A stretch of DNA of 64,000 nucleotides from Planctomycetota bacterium (GCA_016794035.1 JAEUHS010000011.1:54620-118619), one strand, 5' to 3'; counted from the first letter of the stretch, positions 46,745 through 57,083 are shown. Numbers and translations: made by a program. The notes: generated by a model not told the origin, from the letters alone.

Positions 46745-47635
46745 ATGACCCGCCGCCTCCTCACCGCACTCGTCGCCGCCACGTTCGGCAGCCTCGCCAG
46801 CGCCCAGGGCGCCGGCATGCCGCCGACGTCGTCGCTCGAGACCCGCGAGGAGGCCGCGTCGATGGTCGACCGTATCGGCGTCCAGGTCGATCCGTCCCTG
46901 ACGTTCACCGACGAGCGCGGCTACCCGTTCCAGCTGCAGCAGGTGTTCCCCGGACAGATGCCGGTGGTGCTGCTGCTCGGCTACTACAGCTGCCCGGCGA
47001 TGTGTGGCCAGGTGCTCGAGGCGGCGTTCGACGCGCTGAGCGAGGTCGATCTGCAGCCCGGCACCGACTACCGGATCCTCAACGTTTCCATCGACCCGAA
47101 GGAGACCCCGGCGATCGCGCGCGACCGCAAGCTGAAGTTCCTGCCGAAGCTGGCCAAGACCGGCGGGGACGACGCCTGGCGCGTGCTGGTCGGCGACGCC
47201 GAGAACATCCGGCAGCTGACCGAGACGGTCGGCTTCCACTACTACTGGTCGGATGTCACCAACCAGTTCGCACACCCGCCGGCGCTGATCTTCCTGACTC
47301 CGCAGGGCAAGGTCAGCCGCGTGATCGTCAACACCTGGTTCGACGCCGGCGACGTGCGCCTCGCGCTGGTCGAGGCCAGCGAAGGCACGCTCGGCAGTTT
47401 CTGGGACCAGGTCCGGCTCAACTGCCTGACCTTCGATCCGCGCACCAACTCCTATTCCCTGACGGCGATGACGCTGATGCGCATCGGTGGTGCGATCACC
47501 GTCGTCGTGCTCGCGGCGATGATCGGCATCATGCTGCGCCGTGAGCGCCGCCGCACGTCGCACCCGACCGCATCGGACCAGCCGACCCCCGCTTCGCCAC
47601 GCGCCGCCTCGTCCAACTCTGGCGCCATCGCCTGA
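46745..47635 (+). CDS. sco: SCO1/SenC family copper chaperone
   Basis: The protein has 296 residues. A signal-like N-terminus (LLTALVAATFGSLASA) is followed by a thioredoxin-fold domain with the copper-binding CPAMC (C83, C87) and the conserved histidine 177 (AHPPAL). GTDYRILNVSIDPKETP is also typical. A C-terminal membrane helix (GAITVVVLAAMIGIMLR) anchors it. SCO proteins load the CuA centre of cytochrome c oxidase, here encoded just downstream. It sits between the ACIII and oxidase genes. Confidence 0.95.
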   Translation: MTRRLLTALVAATFGSLASAQGAGMPPTSSLETREEAASMVDRIGVQVDPSLTFTDERGYPFQLQQVFPGQMPVVLLLGYYSCPAMCGQVLEAAFDALSEVDLQPGTDYRILNVSIDPKETPAIARDRKLKFLPKLAKTGGDDAWRVLVGDAENIRQLTETVGFHYYWSDVTNQFAHPPALIFLTPQGKVSRVIVNTWFDAGDVRLALVEASEGTLGSFWDQVRLNCLTFDPRTNSYSLTAMTLMRIGGAITVVVLAAMIGIMLRRERRRTSHPTASDQPTPASPRAASSNSGAIA

Positions 47636-47655
47636 CCCGCAGCCCAGGACTCCAC

Positions 47656-48729
47656 GTGTTCGCCCTACTGATCCAGGATCCGGTCAACATCAACGGCCCG
47701 GACCGTTCGCCCCAGCAGGCCGTCGACGCCTATGGGCAGCTGACGAAGCTCGCCAGCACGTTCTCCCACGTCGACGGGCTGTTCTACTTCACGTACGCGG
47801 TCTGCATCTTCTTCTTCGTGCTGATCGTCGGCGTGCTGCTGTTCTCGGTGGTCAAGTACCGCCGCAAGACCTGGGACCAGCTGCCCGCGTCGAACACGAC
47901 CCACAACACGCCGCTCGAAGTCGTCTGGACGGTGATCCCGCTGATCATCGTCATGATCATGTTCGCCTGGGGCTACATGGGCGCGCGCGACATGACCGTC
48001 GTGCCGCTCGAAGCGTCGCGCAACACCTACAAGGCGTCCGCCAAGCAGTGGAACTGGACCTTCCACTACCCGAACCATCCGGTGGCCAGCTACAACGAGG
48101 TCTGGCTCGAGGTCGGCAAGCCGGTGCAGTTCCTGCTCGAGTCGAGCGACGTGCTGCACGCCTTCTACCTGCCGGCGATGCGCGTCAAGCGCGACGTGAT
48201 CCCGGGCCGCTACCAGTCGGTCTGGTTCACGCCGACGACGGTGGGGGAATACCACCTGTTCTGCGCCGAGTACTGCGGCAAGGACCACTCGAAGATGTAC
48301 GCGAAGGTCCACGTCGTCGACACGGCGACGTTCAACGCGCCGCAACGGCCGTGGGACCAGTGGGAGGACTCGACGCCCGAGCTGGCGGCCAAGAGCGGCG
48401 CCAACCTCTACAGCCAGCTCTGCATCGCCTGCCACAGCGTCAACGGCACCCCCGGCGTCGGCCCGAGCTGGAAGGGCCTGTTCATCAAGAACGCCGACGG
48501 CACCTACACCGGCCGGCAGCGCGAGGTCATCGACAACACCGACGGCGGCAAGCGCAAGACGATCACCGTCGACGATGCCTACATCATCGAGTCGGTGCAC
48601 CTGCCCGAGGCCAAGAAGGTCGCCGAGGAACCCTACGTGCGCAACGCGATGACCGCGTTCCCCGATCTCGACGAACGCAAGGTCCGGGGCCTGATCGAGT
48701 ACATGAAGACGCTCGCGGACACCAAGTGA
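47656..48729 (+). CDS. coxB: caa3 oxidase subunit II (CuA, fused cytochrome c)
   Basis: The protein has 357 residues from a GTG start at 47656 with an AGGA ribosome site. Two N-terminal helices ([41 protein letters not shown]) anchor a cupredoxin domain with CuA ligands C203, C207, H211 and M214 ([12 protein letters not shown]) and the WNWTFHYP segment. A cytochrome c domain with CIACHS (C256-H260) is fused at the C-terminus, which is the hallmark of caa3-type oxidases. Electrons from ACIII enter here. The gene is followed by coxA after 7 bp. Confidence 0.96.
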   Translation: MFALLIQDPVNINGPDRSPQQAVDAYGQLTKLASTFSHVDGLFYFTYAVCIFFFVLIVGVLLFSVVKYRRKTWDQLPASNTTHNTPLEVVWTVIPLIIVMIMFAWGYMGARDMTVVPLEASRNTYKASAKQWNWTFHYPNHPVASYNEVWLEVGKPVQFLLESSDVLHAFYLPAMRVKRDVIPGRYQSVWFTPTTVGEYHLFCAEYCGKDHSKMYAKVHVVDTATFNAPQRPWDQWEDSTPELAAKSGANLYSQLCIACHSVNGTPGVGPSWKGLFIKNADGTYTGRQREVIDNTDGGKRKTITVDDAYIIESVHLPEAKKVAEEPYVRNAMTAFPDLDERKVRGLIEYMKTLADTK

Positions 48730-48736
48730 GGCAGCC

Positions 48737-50392
48737 ATGACGACCAACGTCCCAGTGATCGACTCTCACGCCGCCCCCGTCGCGGGCCGCAAGAACTTCC
48801 TGAACTGCTCCAGCGGCTTCCTGTCTTGGGCCGGCACGCTCGATCACAAGCGCATCGGCATCATGTACCTGGTCGGCGTGTCGCTGGCGTTCCTCGCCGG
48901 CGGCCTGTTCGCGCTGCTGGTCCGGCTCCACCTGTGGAAGCCCGATGGCATGCTGTTCGACAACGTCCAGTACAACCAGATCTTCACGCTGCATGGCGCC
49001 TTCATGGTGTTCATCTTCGTGATCCCGGCGATCCCAGGCTCGCTCGGCAACATGGTGCTGCCGCTGATGCTCGGCGCGAAGGACGTGGCGCTGCCGCGCC
49101 TCAACCTGCTGAGCTTCTACCTGTGGCTGGCCGGCGCGTTGATGGCCACGCTGGCGATCGTGCTCGGCGGCTTCGACACCGGCTGGACGTTCTACGCGCC
49201 CTACAGCCTCTACACCGATCAGGCGGTCGTGACGATCGGCCTGGCGGTCTTCGTGCTGGGCTTCAGCTCGATCTTCACCGGGCTGAACTTCATCGTCACC
49301 GTGCACAAGCTGCGGGCGCCGGGCCTGACCTGGTTCCGCATGCCGCTGTTCGTCTGGGCGATCTATGCGACGGCGATCCTGCAGGTGCTGGCGACGCCGG
49401 TGCTCGGCATCACGGTGCTGCTGGTCGCGTTCGAGCGCCTCTACCACATCGGCATCTTCGATCCGCGCCTCGGCGGCGACCCCGTGCTGTTCGAGCACTT
49501 CTTCTGGTTCTACAGCCACCCGGCCGTCTACATCATGGTGCTGCCGGCCTTCGGCATCGTCAGCGAGCTGGTGTCGGTGCACAGCAGGAAGCCGCTGTTC
49601 GGCTACAAGCTGATCGCGTTCAGCTCGCTCGCCATCGCGATCATCAGCTTCCTCGTGTGGGGCCACCACATGTTCACGTCGGGCCAGTCGACGTACGCGC
49701 TGTTCGCGTTCTCGTTCCTGACCTTCTTCGTGGCGATCCCGACGGCCATCAAGGAGTTCTCGTGGGTGGCGACGATCTGGAAGGGCTCGATCGCGCTCAA
49801 CGCGCCGATGCTCTACACGCTGGCGTTCCTGATCATCTTCGCGATCGGCGGTCTGACCGGCGTGATCCTCGGCGCGCTCAACGTCGACATCCACCTGCAC
49901 GACACCTACTTCGTCGTCGCGCACTTCCACTACGTGATGATGGGCTCGATCGCGCTGGCGTTCTTCGCCGGCCTGCACCACTGGTGGCCGAAGATGTTCG
50001 GCGTGATGTACAACGAGACGCTGGCCAAGATCGCCTGCGGCATCATCTTCGTCGGCTTCAACACGACGTTCATCCCGCAGTTCATCATGGGCAGCCGCGG
50101 CATGCCGCGTCGCTACGCGACCTACGTGCCGGATTACATGGGCTTCCACCAGGCCTCGACGATCGGCGCCATGGTGCTCGGCGCCGGCGTCGCGCTGATG
50201 GTCTTCTACCTGGTCGCGTCGCTGTTCCAGGGCAAGAAGGCGATGCAGAACCAGTGGGGCGGCGTCACGCTCGACTGGCTGACCCCGACCCCGCCGCCGC
50301 TCGAGAACTTCGACGAGGCGCCGGTCGTGACGACCGAGGTCTACGACTACTCGACGCTCGACTACAAGGCGATGCAGACGCCGGTTGCCTGA
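48737..50392 (+). CDS. coxA: caa3 oxidase subunit I, A2 (YSHPxV) type
   Basis: The protein has 551 residues and about twelve helices. It carries haem a, haem a3 and CuB ligands, including GHHMFTSG and [11 protein letters not shown]. The D-channel glutamate of the A1 family (HPEVY) is replaced: YSHPAV occurs at residues 259-264. This is the A2-type signature known from Thermus and Rhodothermus caa3 oxidases, where a tyrosine-serine pair takes over proton transfer. It pumps protons while reducing O2 to water. A C-terminal acidic tail follows the last helix. Confidence 0.97.
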   Translation: MTTNVPVIDSHAAPVAGRKNFLNCSSGFLSWAGTLDHKRIGIMYLVGVSLAFLAGGLFALLVRLHLWKPDGMLFDNVQYNQIFTLHGAFMVFIFVIPAIPGSLGNMVLPLMLGAKDVALPRLNLLSFYLWLAGALMATLAIVLGGFDTGWTFYAPYSLYTDQAVVTIGLAVFVLGFSSIFTGLNFIVTVHKLRAPGLTWFRMPLFVWAIYATAILQVLATPVLGITVLLVAFERLYHIGIFDPRLGGDPVLFEHFFWFYSHPAVYIMVLPAFGIVSELVSVHSRKPLFGYKLIAFSSLAIAIISFLVWGHHMFTSGQSTYALFAFSFLTFFVAIPTAIKEFSWVATIWKGSIALNAPMLYTLAFLIIFAIGGLTGVILGALNVDIHLHDTYFVVAHFHYVMMGSIALAFFAGLHHWWPKMFGVMYNETLAKIACGIIFVGFNTTFIPQFIMGSRGMPRRYATYVPDYMGFHQASTIGAMVLGAGVALMVFYLVASLFQGKKAMQNQWGGVTLDWLTPTPPPLENFDEAPVVTTEVYDYSTLDYKAMQTPVA

Positions 50393-50441
50393 GGCCCATG
50401 CACGCAGCCAACAGCCACGCCATCGCTCAACAGGACACAGC

Positions 50442-51176
50442 ATGAGTCACGACGGTCACCACTCGGTAGTGATCCCGGCGCCCGGGCCCGAGTTCGTTCC
50501 CCACACGGTGGCGCACCACTTCGACACGCCGGTGCAGGAATTCCAGTCGATGAAGCTCGGCTTCTGGCTGTTCCTGGCGACGGAAATCCTGCTCTTCGGC
50601 GGTCTGTTCGCCGCCTACTTCTACTTCCACGAGAGCTACCCGGAGACGTTCCGCCTCGGCGGCCACCAGCTCGACTGGAAGCTGGGCGCGCTCAACACCT
50701 CGGTGCTGCTGCTCAGCTCGTGGACGATGGCGATGGGCGTGCGCTCCTCGCAGACCAGCCAGAAGCAGAAGACCCTGTTCTTCTGCGGACTCACGGTGCT
50801 CGGCGCCGTGATCTTCATGGTGATCAAGTTCTTCGAGTACAGGGCGAAGAACGAGCACGGGCTGATCGTGTTCTCCGAGCTGTTCCACCCGTACGACCTG
50901 ACCACCAACTCGCTGCCGTGGTTCAAGGACTACGACGGCGTGATGGCCGGTGTGCCGCATCCGCACCTGTTCTTCGCCATCTACCTGACGATGACGGCGA
51001 TCCACGGCCTGCACGTCGTCATCGGCGCCGGTCTGATCCTCTGGATCATGAAGGGCACCGCGAAAGGCCGCTTCCACGCCGGCTACTACCTGCCCGTCGA
51101 CCTGGTCGGCCTCTACTGGCACCTCGTCGACCTGATCTGGATCTTCCTGTTCCCCCTGCTCTATCTGGTGCCGTGA
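50442..51176 (+). CDS. coxC: caa3 oxidase subunit III
   Basis: The protein has 244 residues from the ATG at 50442. It has about five helices and the family motifs MKLGFWLFLATEILLFGGLFAAYFYF and MTAIHGLHVVIGAGLILWI, ending LYWHLVDLIWIFLFPLLYL. This matches the short bacterial COX3 with E/H residues lining the lipid-filled cleft. The N-terminal soluble stretch is histidine-containing (MSHDGHHSVVIP). It overlaps the next small subunit gene by one base. Confidence 0.95.
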   Translation: MSHDGHHSVVIPAPGPEFVPHTVAHHFDTPVQEFQSMKLGFWLFLATEILLFGGLFAAYFYFHESYPETFRLGGHQLDWKLGALNTSVLLLSSWTMAMGVRSSQTSQKQKTLFFCGLTVLGAVIFMVIKFFEYRAKNEHGLIVFSELFHPYDLTTNSLPWFKDYDGVMAGVPHPHLFFAIYLTMTAIHGLHVVIGAGLILWIMKGTAKGRFHAGYYLPVDLVGLYWHLVDLIWIFLFPLLYLVP

Positions 51177-51595
51177 TGAGCGCCCACAGCCATTCCCAGG
51201 GCCACGCCGACCACGGCAACCCCGCGCTCCAGATGGGGCATCACCACGTCTCGAGCGCGAAGATGTTCTTCAACGTGCTCGTGGCGCTGCTGATCCTGAC
51301 CGGGATCACGGTCGCCGCGTCGCGCGTCGACTTCGGCGGCGCCAACATGCTGATCGCGATGGGCATCGCCAGCATCAAGGCGTCGCTCGTGATCGCCTTC
51401 TTCATGCACCTGAAGTGGGACACGGCGATCAACAAGATCGTGTTCCTCTGCTCGTTCCTGTTCCTGTCGCTGCTGTTCATCTTCACGTTGGCCGACCACG
51501 CGACGCGCCGTTGGGACAACGAGATGCACACCGTCCGTACGCCGGTCTCCAACGAGTTCGTCTACCGGCAGCAGCCACACCCCGAGAACCACTAA
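51176..51595 (+). CDS. Cytochrome c oxidase subunit IV (prokaryotic type)
   Basis: The protein has 139 residues. The ATG at 51176 overlaps the coxC stop (TGATG). A histidine-rich N-terminus (HSHSQGHADHGNPALQMGHHH) is followed by three helices (MFFNVLVALLILTGITVAA; MLIAMGIASIKASLVIAFFMHLKW; FLCSFLFLSLLFIFTLA). ASIKASLVIAFFMHLKW is typical of the small caa3/COX4 subunit. It ends the respiratory cluster. A DNA-helicase gene follows at once. Confidence 0.93.
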   Translation: MSAHSHSQGHADHGNPALQMGHHHVSSAKMFFNVLVALLILTGITVAASRVDFGGANMLIAMGIASIKASLVIAFFMHLKWDTAINKIVFLCSFLFLSLLFIFTLADHATRRWDNEMHTVRTPVSNEFVYRQQPHPENH

Positions 51596-51596
51596 G

Positions 51597-54473
51597 CTGC
51601 ACGCCGCCTTCCTGCACTCGCGCCAGCCGGCAGATGCTCGGATCGCGCTCTGGTCCGACACCGGTCTCGACGGGGTCACAGCCGCCCTGCCGCCGGCGCT
51701 CGCCGCGCAGGCATCCCCGGTCGAAGCGCAACTGCTGATCCCCGTCGAGGAGGCCTCGCTTCGGCCGCTGCTGGTGGCCGCGGCCGAGGGCGACGACGAC
51801 GACCGGGCCCCGAGCCGCACGGCACCCGCGCTGTGGTCGATCCCGGCGCTGGGCCTGCCGCTCGCGCCGGCGGTGCCCTGGCTCGCGAGCCTCGATCCGC
51901 GCTCGCAGCCGCCGGCGTTGCGGGCGCTCGCCGCCGCGAGCCGACTGGTCATGCGGCTCATCGAGCGCGGCGACTTCGCGCCGGGCCCGCAGCCGGGCGT
52001 GCTGCGGTTCACGCCGCACTGGAGCCCGGAGACCCAGTGGGTGCTCGCGGCGATCGCCGAGATCGTGCCGGGCAGCCTGTGCACGGCGCGCGTCGCGGTG
52101 CCCGACGACCCCGTCTACGCGCTGACGCAGCGCAACTTCGTCGTCGGCTTCGTCGGCCACGCGCTCGATCAGGTGGTGGTCGCCGCGGCTCGTGCCGACC
52201 GTGCACCGGCGCCGCGCTTCGCCAAGGCCGAGCGACTGCCGAAGGAGTTCTGGCAGACGCCGATGGTGCCGGTGCTGGAGATCCTGGTGCCGGAGTCGCC
52301 GCTCGAGGAAGGCGTGCCATGGGGGCTGCAGATCCTGGTGCGACCGATCCCGAAGATCGGTCACACCGAGACGATCGAGAGCCTGCACCAGCGCCTCGCC
52401 GCCTCCCCGTTCGCCAACGAACTGGCGACCGACAGCGTCTACCGCATCGAGCAGACGATCGAACGCGTCGCCGAGAAGCTGCCGGCGCTGCGGCGCGCGC
52501 GCAACCTCAGCGACGGCCGCGCCAGCCTGACGCGCCAGGAGCTCGACCAGGTGCTCGACCACATGCCGCTGCTCGAGAGCGAGGGCTTCGAGGTCACGCT
52601 GCCCGGCGTCGAGTCGATGCAGCGCCTGTCGGCCCGGGTCACGATCGTCGAGGGCAAGGGCCAGGCGAACGACCCGCGGCCGTGGTTCGAGTTCCGCTGG
52701 AGCCTCGCGGTCGGCGACACCGAGCTGTCGCCGACCGAGTTCGAGCATCTGGTCGACGCCAAGACGCCGCTGGTGTTCATCGATCGCCGGCCGGTCCTGC
52801 TGTCGCCGAAGGACCGCGAGGCCCTGCGCGACTTCAAGAAGCGCATGGCCGAGGGCGGCGAGCGCATCAGCTTCTTCGAGGCGCTGCGGCTGCGCCTCGG
52901 CGGCGCCTCGCACCTGCACGGGCTGGCGATGGAGTCGATCGCGACCACGCCGCGGCTCGAGCAGCTGCTGCAGAAGCTCGAACAGGCACGTGCAGTCGAG
53001 GATCTGCCGAAGCCCGAGGGCTTCATCGGTGACCTGCGGCCGTACCAGCAGCGTGGTCAGGCGTGGATGCACTTCCTGGTCGACCAGGGCTTCGGCGCCT
53101 GCCTCGCCGACGACATGGGTCTCGGCAAGACGATCCAGGCGATCACCGTGATGCTCGACTGGCGCCGCGTGCGCAAGCACGACCGCGCGATCCTGATCGT
53201 CTGCCCGGTCTCGGTGCTCGGCAACTGGCGCCGCGAGCTGCACCGGTTCGCGCCCGGTCTGCGCGTCGTGCTGCACCACGGCAAGGGCCGCGCCGACACG
53301 GCCGAGAAGTTCCTCGAGGTCGTCAGCAGCTGCGACGTGATGCTGACCAGCTACAACCTGCTGCAGCGCGACGAGGAGATCATGGGCGAGATCACCTTCG
53401 ACGGCGTCGTGCTCGACGAGGCGCAGAACATCAAGAACCCGACCACGCGCCAGTCGAAGGTCGCGCGGCAGATGAAGGGCCACTTCCGGCTCGCGCTGAC
53501 CGGCACACCGCTCGAGAACCGTCCGCTCGACCTGTGGTCGATCATGGACTTCCTCAACGAGGGCCTGCTCGGCTCGCGCACGCAGTTCACGCAGACGCTC
53601 GAGCATCCGATCGTCAAGCAGCGGCAGAAGGGCTCGATGTCGGCGCTGGCGCGGCTGGTGCGCCCGTTCGTGCTGCGGCGGCTCAAGACCGACCCCGACA
53701 TCGTCGCCGACCTGCCCGAGAAGTCGGAGCAGATCGTCGCCGCGACGCTGACGCGCGAACAGGCGATCCTCTACGAGTCCGTGGTGCGCAAGGGCCTGCA
53801 GGAGGTCGAGAAGGCCGGCGAAGGCATCCACCGCCGCGGCGCGATCCTCACCACGCTGCTGCGCCTGAAGCAGGTCTGCAACCACCCGGCGCACTACCTG
53901 ATGGACGGCAGCTCGCTGCCGAGCCGCTCCGGCAAGCTCGACCTGCTCAGCGAGATGATCGAGGAGGCGCTCGAGGAGGGCGACCGCTGCCTGGTGTTCA
54001 CGCAGTTCAAGGAGATGGGCTCGCTGCTGAAGACCCACCTCGAGAACCTCTACGGTGCCGGCGTGCTGTTCCTGCACGGTGGCGTGCCGCAGAAGGAACG
54101 CGACCAGATGGTCACCGACTTCCAGGAGTCGCGACCCGACGGACCCAAGATCTTCGTGCTGTCGCTGAAGGCAGGCGGCACCGGCCTCAACCTGACGGCC
54201 GCCAACCGCGTGTTCCACTTCGACCGCTGGTGGAATCCGGCCGTCGAGGACCAGGCGACCGATCGTGCGTTCCGCATCGGCCAGCAACGCAACGTGTTCG
54301 TACACAAGTTCGTCTGCACCGGCACGCTCGAGGAACGCATCCAGCAGATGCTGGAGCGCAAGCGCGAGGTCGCCGACAGCCTGCTCGCCGCCGGTGAGAA
54401 CTGGATCACCGAACTCAGCAACGACGAGCTCAAGCGCCTGCTGACGCTCGATCGCCAGGAGGCGCTCGCGTGA
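51597..54473 (+). CDS. SNF2-family DNA-dependent ATPase
   Basis: The frame runs open from within coxD. The SNF2 N-domain begins with HAAFLHSRQPADARIALWSD, which is recognisable homologous sequence and starts at a CTG at 51597, right after the coxD stop. The first standard start, a GTG at 51774, would remove 59 residues of this domain, so the true start is probably upstream and non-canonical, or within coxD. The two RecA-like domains carry DDMGLGKT (about residue 505), DEAQN (about 607) and DRAFRIGQQR (about 888). The ATPase remodels or translocates along DNA. The stop overlaps the start of the SWIM gene, so they are coupled. Confidence 0.9.
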   Translation: MHAAFLHSRQPADARIALWSDTGLDGVTAALPPALAAQASPVEAQLLIPVEEASLRPLLVAAAEGDDDDRAPSRTAPALWSIPALGLPLAPAVPWLASLDPRSQPPALRALAAASRLVMRLIERGDFAPGPQPGVLRFTPHWSPETQWVLAAIAEIVPGSLCTARVAVPDDPVYALTQRNFVVGFVGHALDQVVVAAARADRAPAPRFAKAERLPKEFWQTPMVPVLEILVPESPLEEGVPWGLQILVRPIPKIGHTETIESLHQRLAASPFANELATDSVYRIEQTIERVAEKLPALRRARNLSDGRASLTRQELDQVLDHMPLLESEGFEVTLPGVESMQRLSARVTIVEGKGQANDPRPWFEFRWSLAVGDTELSPTEFEHLVDAKTPLVFIDRRPVLLSPKDREALRDFKKRMAEGGERISFFEALRLRLGGASHLHGLAMESIATTPRLEQLLQKLEQARAVEDLPKPEGFIGDLRPYQQRGQAWMHFLVDQGFGACLADDMGLGKTIQAITVMLDWRRVRKHDRAILIVCPVSVLGNWRRELHRFAPGLRVVLHHGKGRADTAEKFLEVVSSCDVMLTSYNLLQRDEEIMGEITFDGVVLDEAQNIKNPTTRQSKVARQMKGHFRLALTGTPLENRPLDLWSIMDFLNEGLLGSRTQFTQTLEHPIVKQRQKGSMSALARLVRPFVLRRLKTDPDIVADLPEKSEQIVAATLTREQAILYESVVRKGLQEVEKAGEGIHRRGAILTTLLRLKQVCNHPAHYLMDGSSLPSRSGKLDLLSEMIEEALEEGDRCLVFTQFKEMGSLLKTHLENLYGAGVLFLHGGVPQKERDQMVTDFQESRPDGPKIFVLSLKAGGTGLNLTAANRVFHFDRWWNPAVEDQATDRAFRIGQQRNVFVHKFVCTGTLEERIQQMLERKREVADSLLAAGENWITELSNDELKRLLTLDRQEALA

Positions 54474-55204
54474 TGGAACGCAAGACCGTGTCGATGGGTG
54501 AGCGCTGGCGCCGCGAGGCGACGCGCGGCATCGACGACGCGCGCCTGGCGGCGGCGCTCGAGGCGCTGCCCAGCATCCGCAAGGCCATGGTCCGCATCCG
54601 CGCCGGCTCGATCCGCGCCGAGATGGAAGGCTCGATGGGCTCGATCCACGAGGTCAGCCTGCAGATCCGTACGCTGCCACAGAAGGACTGGCCGACGCTG
54701 GTGCGCGTGCTGCGGCGCAGCAAGTCGATCGTGGAGTCGCTCGACAACGGCAAGGTGCCGCGTTCGTTCGACCGCCTGGTCGCGCGCATCGTCGGCGAAC
54801 CGCTGTTCCCCGACACCCGCAGCGTGACGTTCGGCTGCTCCTGCGACCTGCAGGAGAAGCCGTGCCGGCACGTGCTCGCGCTGCACGAGCTGTTCGCGCG
54901 GCGCCTCGACGAGAAGCCGTGGGAGCTGCTGATGCTGCGGGGCGTCGACCTGCACGCCCTGCTCGCCAGGGTGCAGCAGCTCAAACCCGACGAAGACCTG
55001 CCGCCGCTCGCGTTCGGCGTGCCCGAGGAGCCGGTGCTCTACCCCGACGCCGAGGACGCCGACCTCGGCCAGGCGCTGGGCAACGCGCAGGTGCGCTGGC
55101 TGCTCGGCGACGTGCCGATGCGGCTGGTCGATGCGGCGCTGGCCGCGCTCGCTGCGCTGCCGGCAACCGCGTCGGCGCCGCCGACGCCGCCGGCAACCGG
55201 CTGA
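54473..55204 (+). CDS. SWIM zinc-finger protein, partner of the SNF2 ATPase
   Basis: The protein has 243 residues. The SWIM motif CxC...CxH is present in FGCSCDLQEKPCRHVLALHELF. The N-terminal helical part (AALEALPSIRKAMVRIRAGSIRAEME) and the SNF2 neighbour match the known bacterial SNF2/SWIM pairs. The ATG at 54473 overlaps the SNF2 stop; a GTG at 54470 is also possible. The C-terminus ends in an alanine/proline-rich tail. A DNA- or protein-binding role together with the SNF2 ATPase is inferred. Confidence 0.93.
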   Translation: MERKTVSMGERWRREATRGIDDARLAAALEALPSIRKAMVRIRAGSIRAEMEGSMGSIHEVSLQIRTLPQKDWPTLVRVLRRSKSIVESLDNGKVPRSFDRLVARIVGEPLFPDTRSVTFGCSCDLQEKPCRHVLALHELFARRLDEKPWELLMLRGVDLHALLARVQQLKPDEDLPPLAFGVPEEPVLYPDAEDADLGQALGNAQVRWLLGDVPMRLVDAALAALAALPATASAPPTPPATG

Positions 55205-55283
55205 CGGCGTCGTCGCGCCCGCCCGAGGTTGCCATTCCGGGCGTGCGCGTGCCTGTCGTGCGTCTTCCCGCCTCGAGGTACCC

Positions 55284-56024
55284 ATGAGCCAAGAACCAGG
55301 TCCGTCGACGAAGAAGCCCGGTGACGAACGTGCGCCTTGCAGCGTCTGCGGCACCAGCCATCGCATCCGCACGTTGCTGAGGACCACGAACCTGCGCCCG
55401 GGCCTCGCCGCGTATCTGGCGTGCGGCCGCGACGAGGGCTGGGTCGAGACCGCCCGCATCTGCCGCAGCTGCCAGGCGCACGGCCGGCACGACATGCTGG
55501 TCGAACAGCTCGAGAGCGAACGCGGCCAGCTGTCGGCCGTCGAGCGCGAGATCGCCGACAAGGCGGCGCGCCACCTGACGCTGGCCGAGGACATCGAGCG
55601 CGAGTTCGCGGCCACCACGACCTGGGGCCAGCGCCTCGCCGATCGCGTGTCCCAGATCGGCGGCTCGTGGCCGTTCGTGATCTGGTTCTTCGCCGTCATG
55701 CTCGTGTGGGTGGTCGTGAACGGCGTGATGTTCACCAGCAACGCGTTCGACCCCTACCCCTTCATCCTGCTGAACCTGCTGCTGTCGTGCCTGGCCGCCG
55801 TGCAGGCGCCGATCATCATGATGTCGCAGAATCGCATGAACCAACGCGACCGACGGCAGGCCGACCAGGACTTCCGCGTCAACCTGAAGGCCGAGATCGA
55901 GGTCGCGACGCTGCACGAGAAGGTCGACCACCTGCTGCACGCGCAGTGGAATCGCATGGTCGAACTGCAGCAGCTGCAGCTCGACCTGCTGCAGGAGCTC
56001 GCGCGACGCCGCGGCAGCCGCTGA
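55284..56024 (+). CDS. DUF1003 membrane protein
   Basis: The protein has 246 residues. The ATG at 55284 opens a cysteine-containing N-terminus (CSVCGTSH and later ICRSCQAHG), suggesting a small zinc ribbon. The DUF1003 core follows: GQRLADRVSQIGGSWPFVIWFF, two membrane helices (VIWFFAVMLVWVVVNGVMF; FILLNLLLSCLAAVQAPIIMMSQNR) and the charged NQRDRRQADQDFRVN. A C-terminal coiled coil (LKAEIEVATLHEKVDHLLHAQWNRM) ends it. Membrane protein of unknown function. It is convergent with the next gene. Confidence 0.93.
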   Translation: MSQEPGPSTKKPGDERAPCSVCGTSHRIRTLLRTTNLRPGLAAYLACGRDEGWVETARICRSCQAHGRHDMLVEQLESERGQLSAVEREIADKAARHLTLAEDIEREFAATTTWGQRLADRVSQIGGSWPFVIWFFAVMLVWVVVNGVMFTSNAFDPYPFILLNLLLSCLAAVQAPIIMMSQNRMNQRDRRQADQDFRVNLKAEIEVATLHEKVDHLLHAQWNRMVELQQLQLDLLQELARRRGSR

Positions 56025-56033
56025 GCTTCCGGC

Positions 56034-57083
56034 TCAGCGGGAGGCGGACCTGCCGATCTGGTCGATGCGCTGGCGCAGCAGGGTGGCACGCCCGGCGATG
56101 CCCGCGATGCGACCATCACGATCGAGCACGAAGTAGAAGCCGACCCTGGGCGCCCCGAACGGGCATGCCATCGGCTCGGGATCCGGCAACTCGATCTGCG
56201 GCCAGTCGACGCCGGCCTCGGTGGCGGCCGGCAGCCGCTCCGCCAGGTCGCCGTTCAGCAGGCCGAGCAGGCGCACGCGTGCACCGAAGTCCCGCCGCAG
56301 CGCCCGCAGGGCCTCGATCTCCGGGTCCTTGCCGCCGTCGCCGGTGTGGGGCCAACCCGTCCAGACCTGCACGACCGTGAACTCCGCGGCGTCCCTGGTG
56401 TGGTCGACGAACCAGGGGCGTTGCGCCGCCGGCAGCTCGTCGGCGAACGGCCTGCCGATGCGGTCGATCAATTGCAACCAGCGCTTCGCCGGTCGCCCCC
56501 CGTACGGCTTGTCGGGCCACTGCTCGACGGCGAGATCCAGCAGCATGCGCTGCGTCGCCGGATCGACGACGTGCTGCTCGACCAGGTCCAGCAGGCAGCT
56601 GGCCGCGAACGCGTAGTCCTTGTCGCCGAGTTCGATCAGGTCGGTGACCGCATCGAGGCGTTCGAGGTTCGTGCATGCGGCCGAGGCGATGCGCGCCCGC
56701 GCCAGTGCGCGCAGCGCCTCGCGGCGCAGGTCGTCGCGCAGCGCGTCGATCTTCAGCAGCGGTGTCAGTTCGGTGAGCACCGCGTCGGCCTCGCCGAGCG
56801 CGTTCGTCATGCCGGCCCAGCGGATCGCCAGCAGCTCCGGCAGACGCTCGTGCTCGGGATGGCTGCGTTGCAGTTCCGCCGCGAGTTCCGCCTTGCGCCG
56901 GCACCCGTCGTCGATCGCCTGGCGGAAGCGCCGCACGCTCTCCGCATCGGCGCCGTCGCTGAAGCTCGGCATGGCGACGCGATCGAAGTCGCGCAGGATC
57001 TCCTTCGCCGGTCGCGGCGTGTCTTGGGCGACAGCGACCGCGGCGGCCAACAGGAAGGACAGCGAAGCTCGGCGGCGGTGCAT
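56034..57083 (-). CDS. Secreted helical protein with thioredoxin-like C-terminal domain
   Basis: The protein has 349 residues. A signal peptide (ASLSFLLAAAVAVAQ) precedes a long helical part (ELAAELQRSHPEHERLPELLAIRWAGM; ALARARIASAACTNLERLDAVTDLI). The C-terminal third looks like a TlpA-type thioredoxin fold without CxxC (FTVVQVWTGWPHTGDGGKDPEIEALRALRRDFGARVRLLGLLNGD, and VGFYFVLDRDGRIAGI). It probably has no redox activity. The gene is isolated between a convergent DUF1003 gene and pntB. The start lies 53 bp downstream of a 14-bp palindrome. Confidence 0.72.
   Translation of the reverse strand: MHRRRASLSFLLAAAVAVAQDTPRPAKEILRDFDRVAMPSFSDGADAESVRRFRQAIDDGCRRKAELAAELQRSHPEHERLPELLAIRWAGMTNALGEADAVLTELTPLLKIDALRDDLRREALRALARARIASAACTNLERLDAVTDLIELGDKDYAFAASCLLDLVEQHVVDPATQRMLLDLAVEQWPDKPYGGRPAKRWLQLIDRIGRPFADELPAAQRPWFVDHTRDAAEFTVVQVWTGWPHTGDGGKDPEIEALRALRRDFGARVRLLGLLNGDLAERLPAATEAGVDWPQIELPDPEPMACPFGAPRVGFYFVLDRDGRIAGIAGRATLLRQRIDQIGRSASR

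Noticed and set aside
51483..54305. Long minus-strand frame opposite the SNF2 gene
   Set aside because: No recognisable motifs; the plus strand encodes all SNF2 motifs in order.
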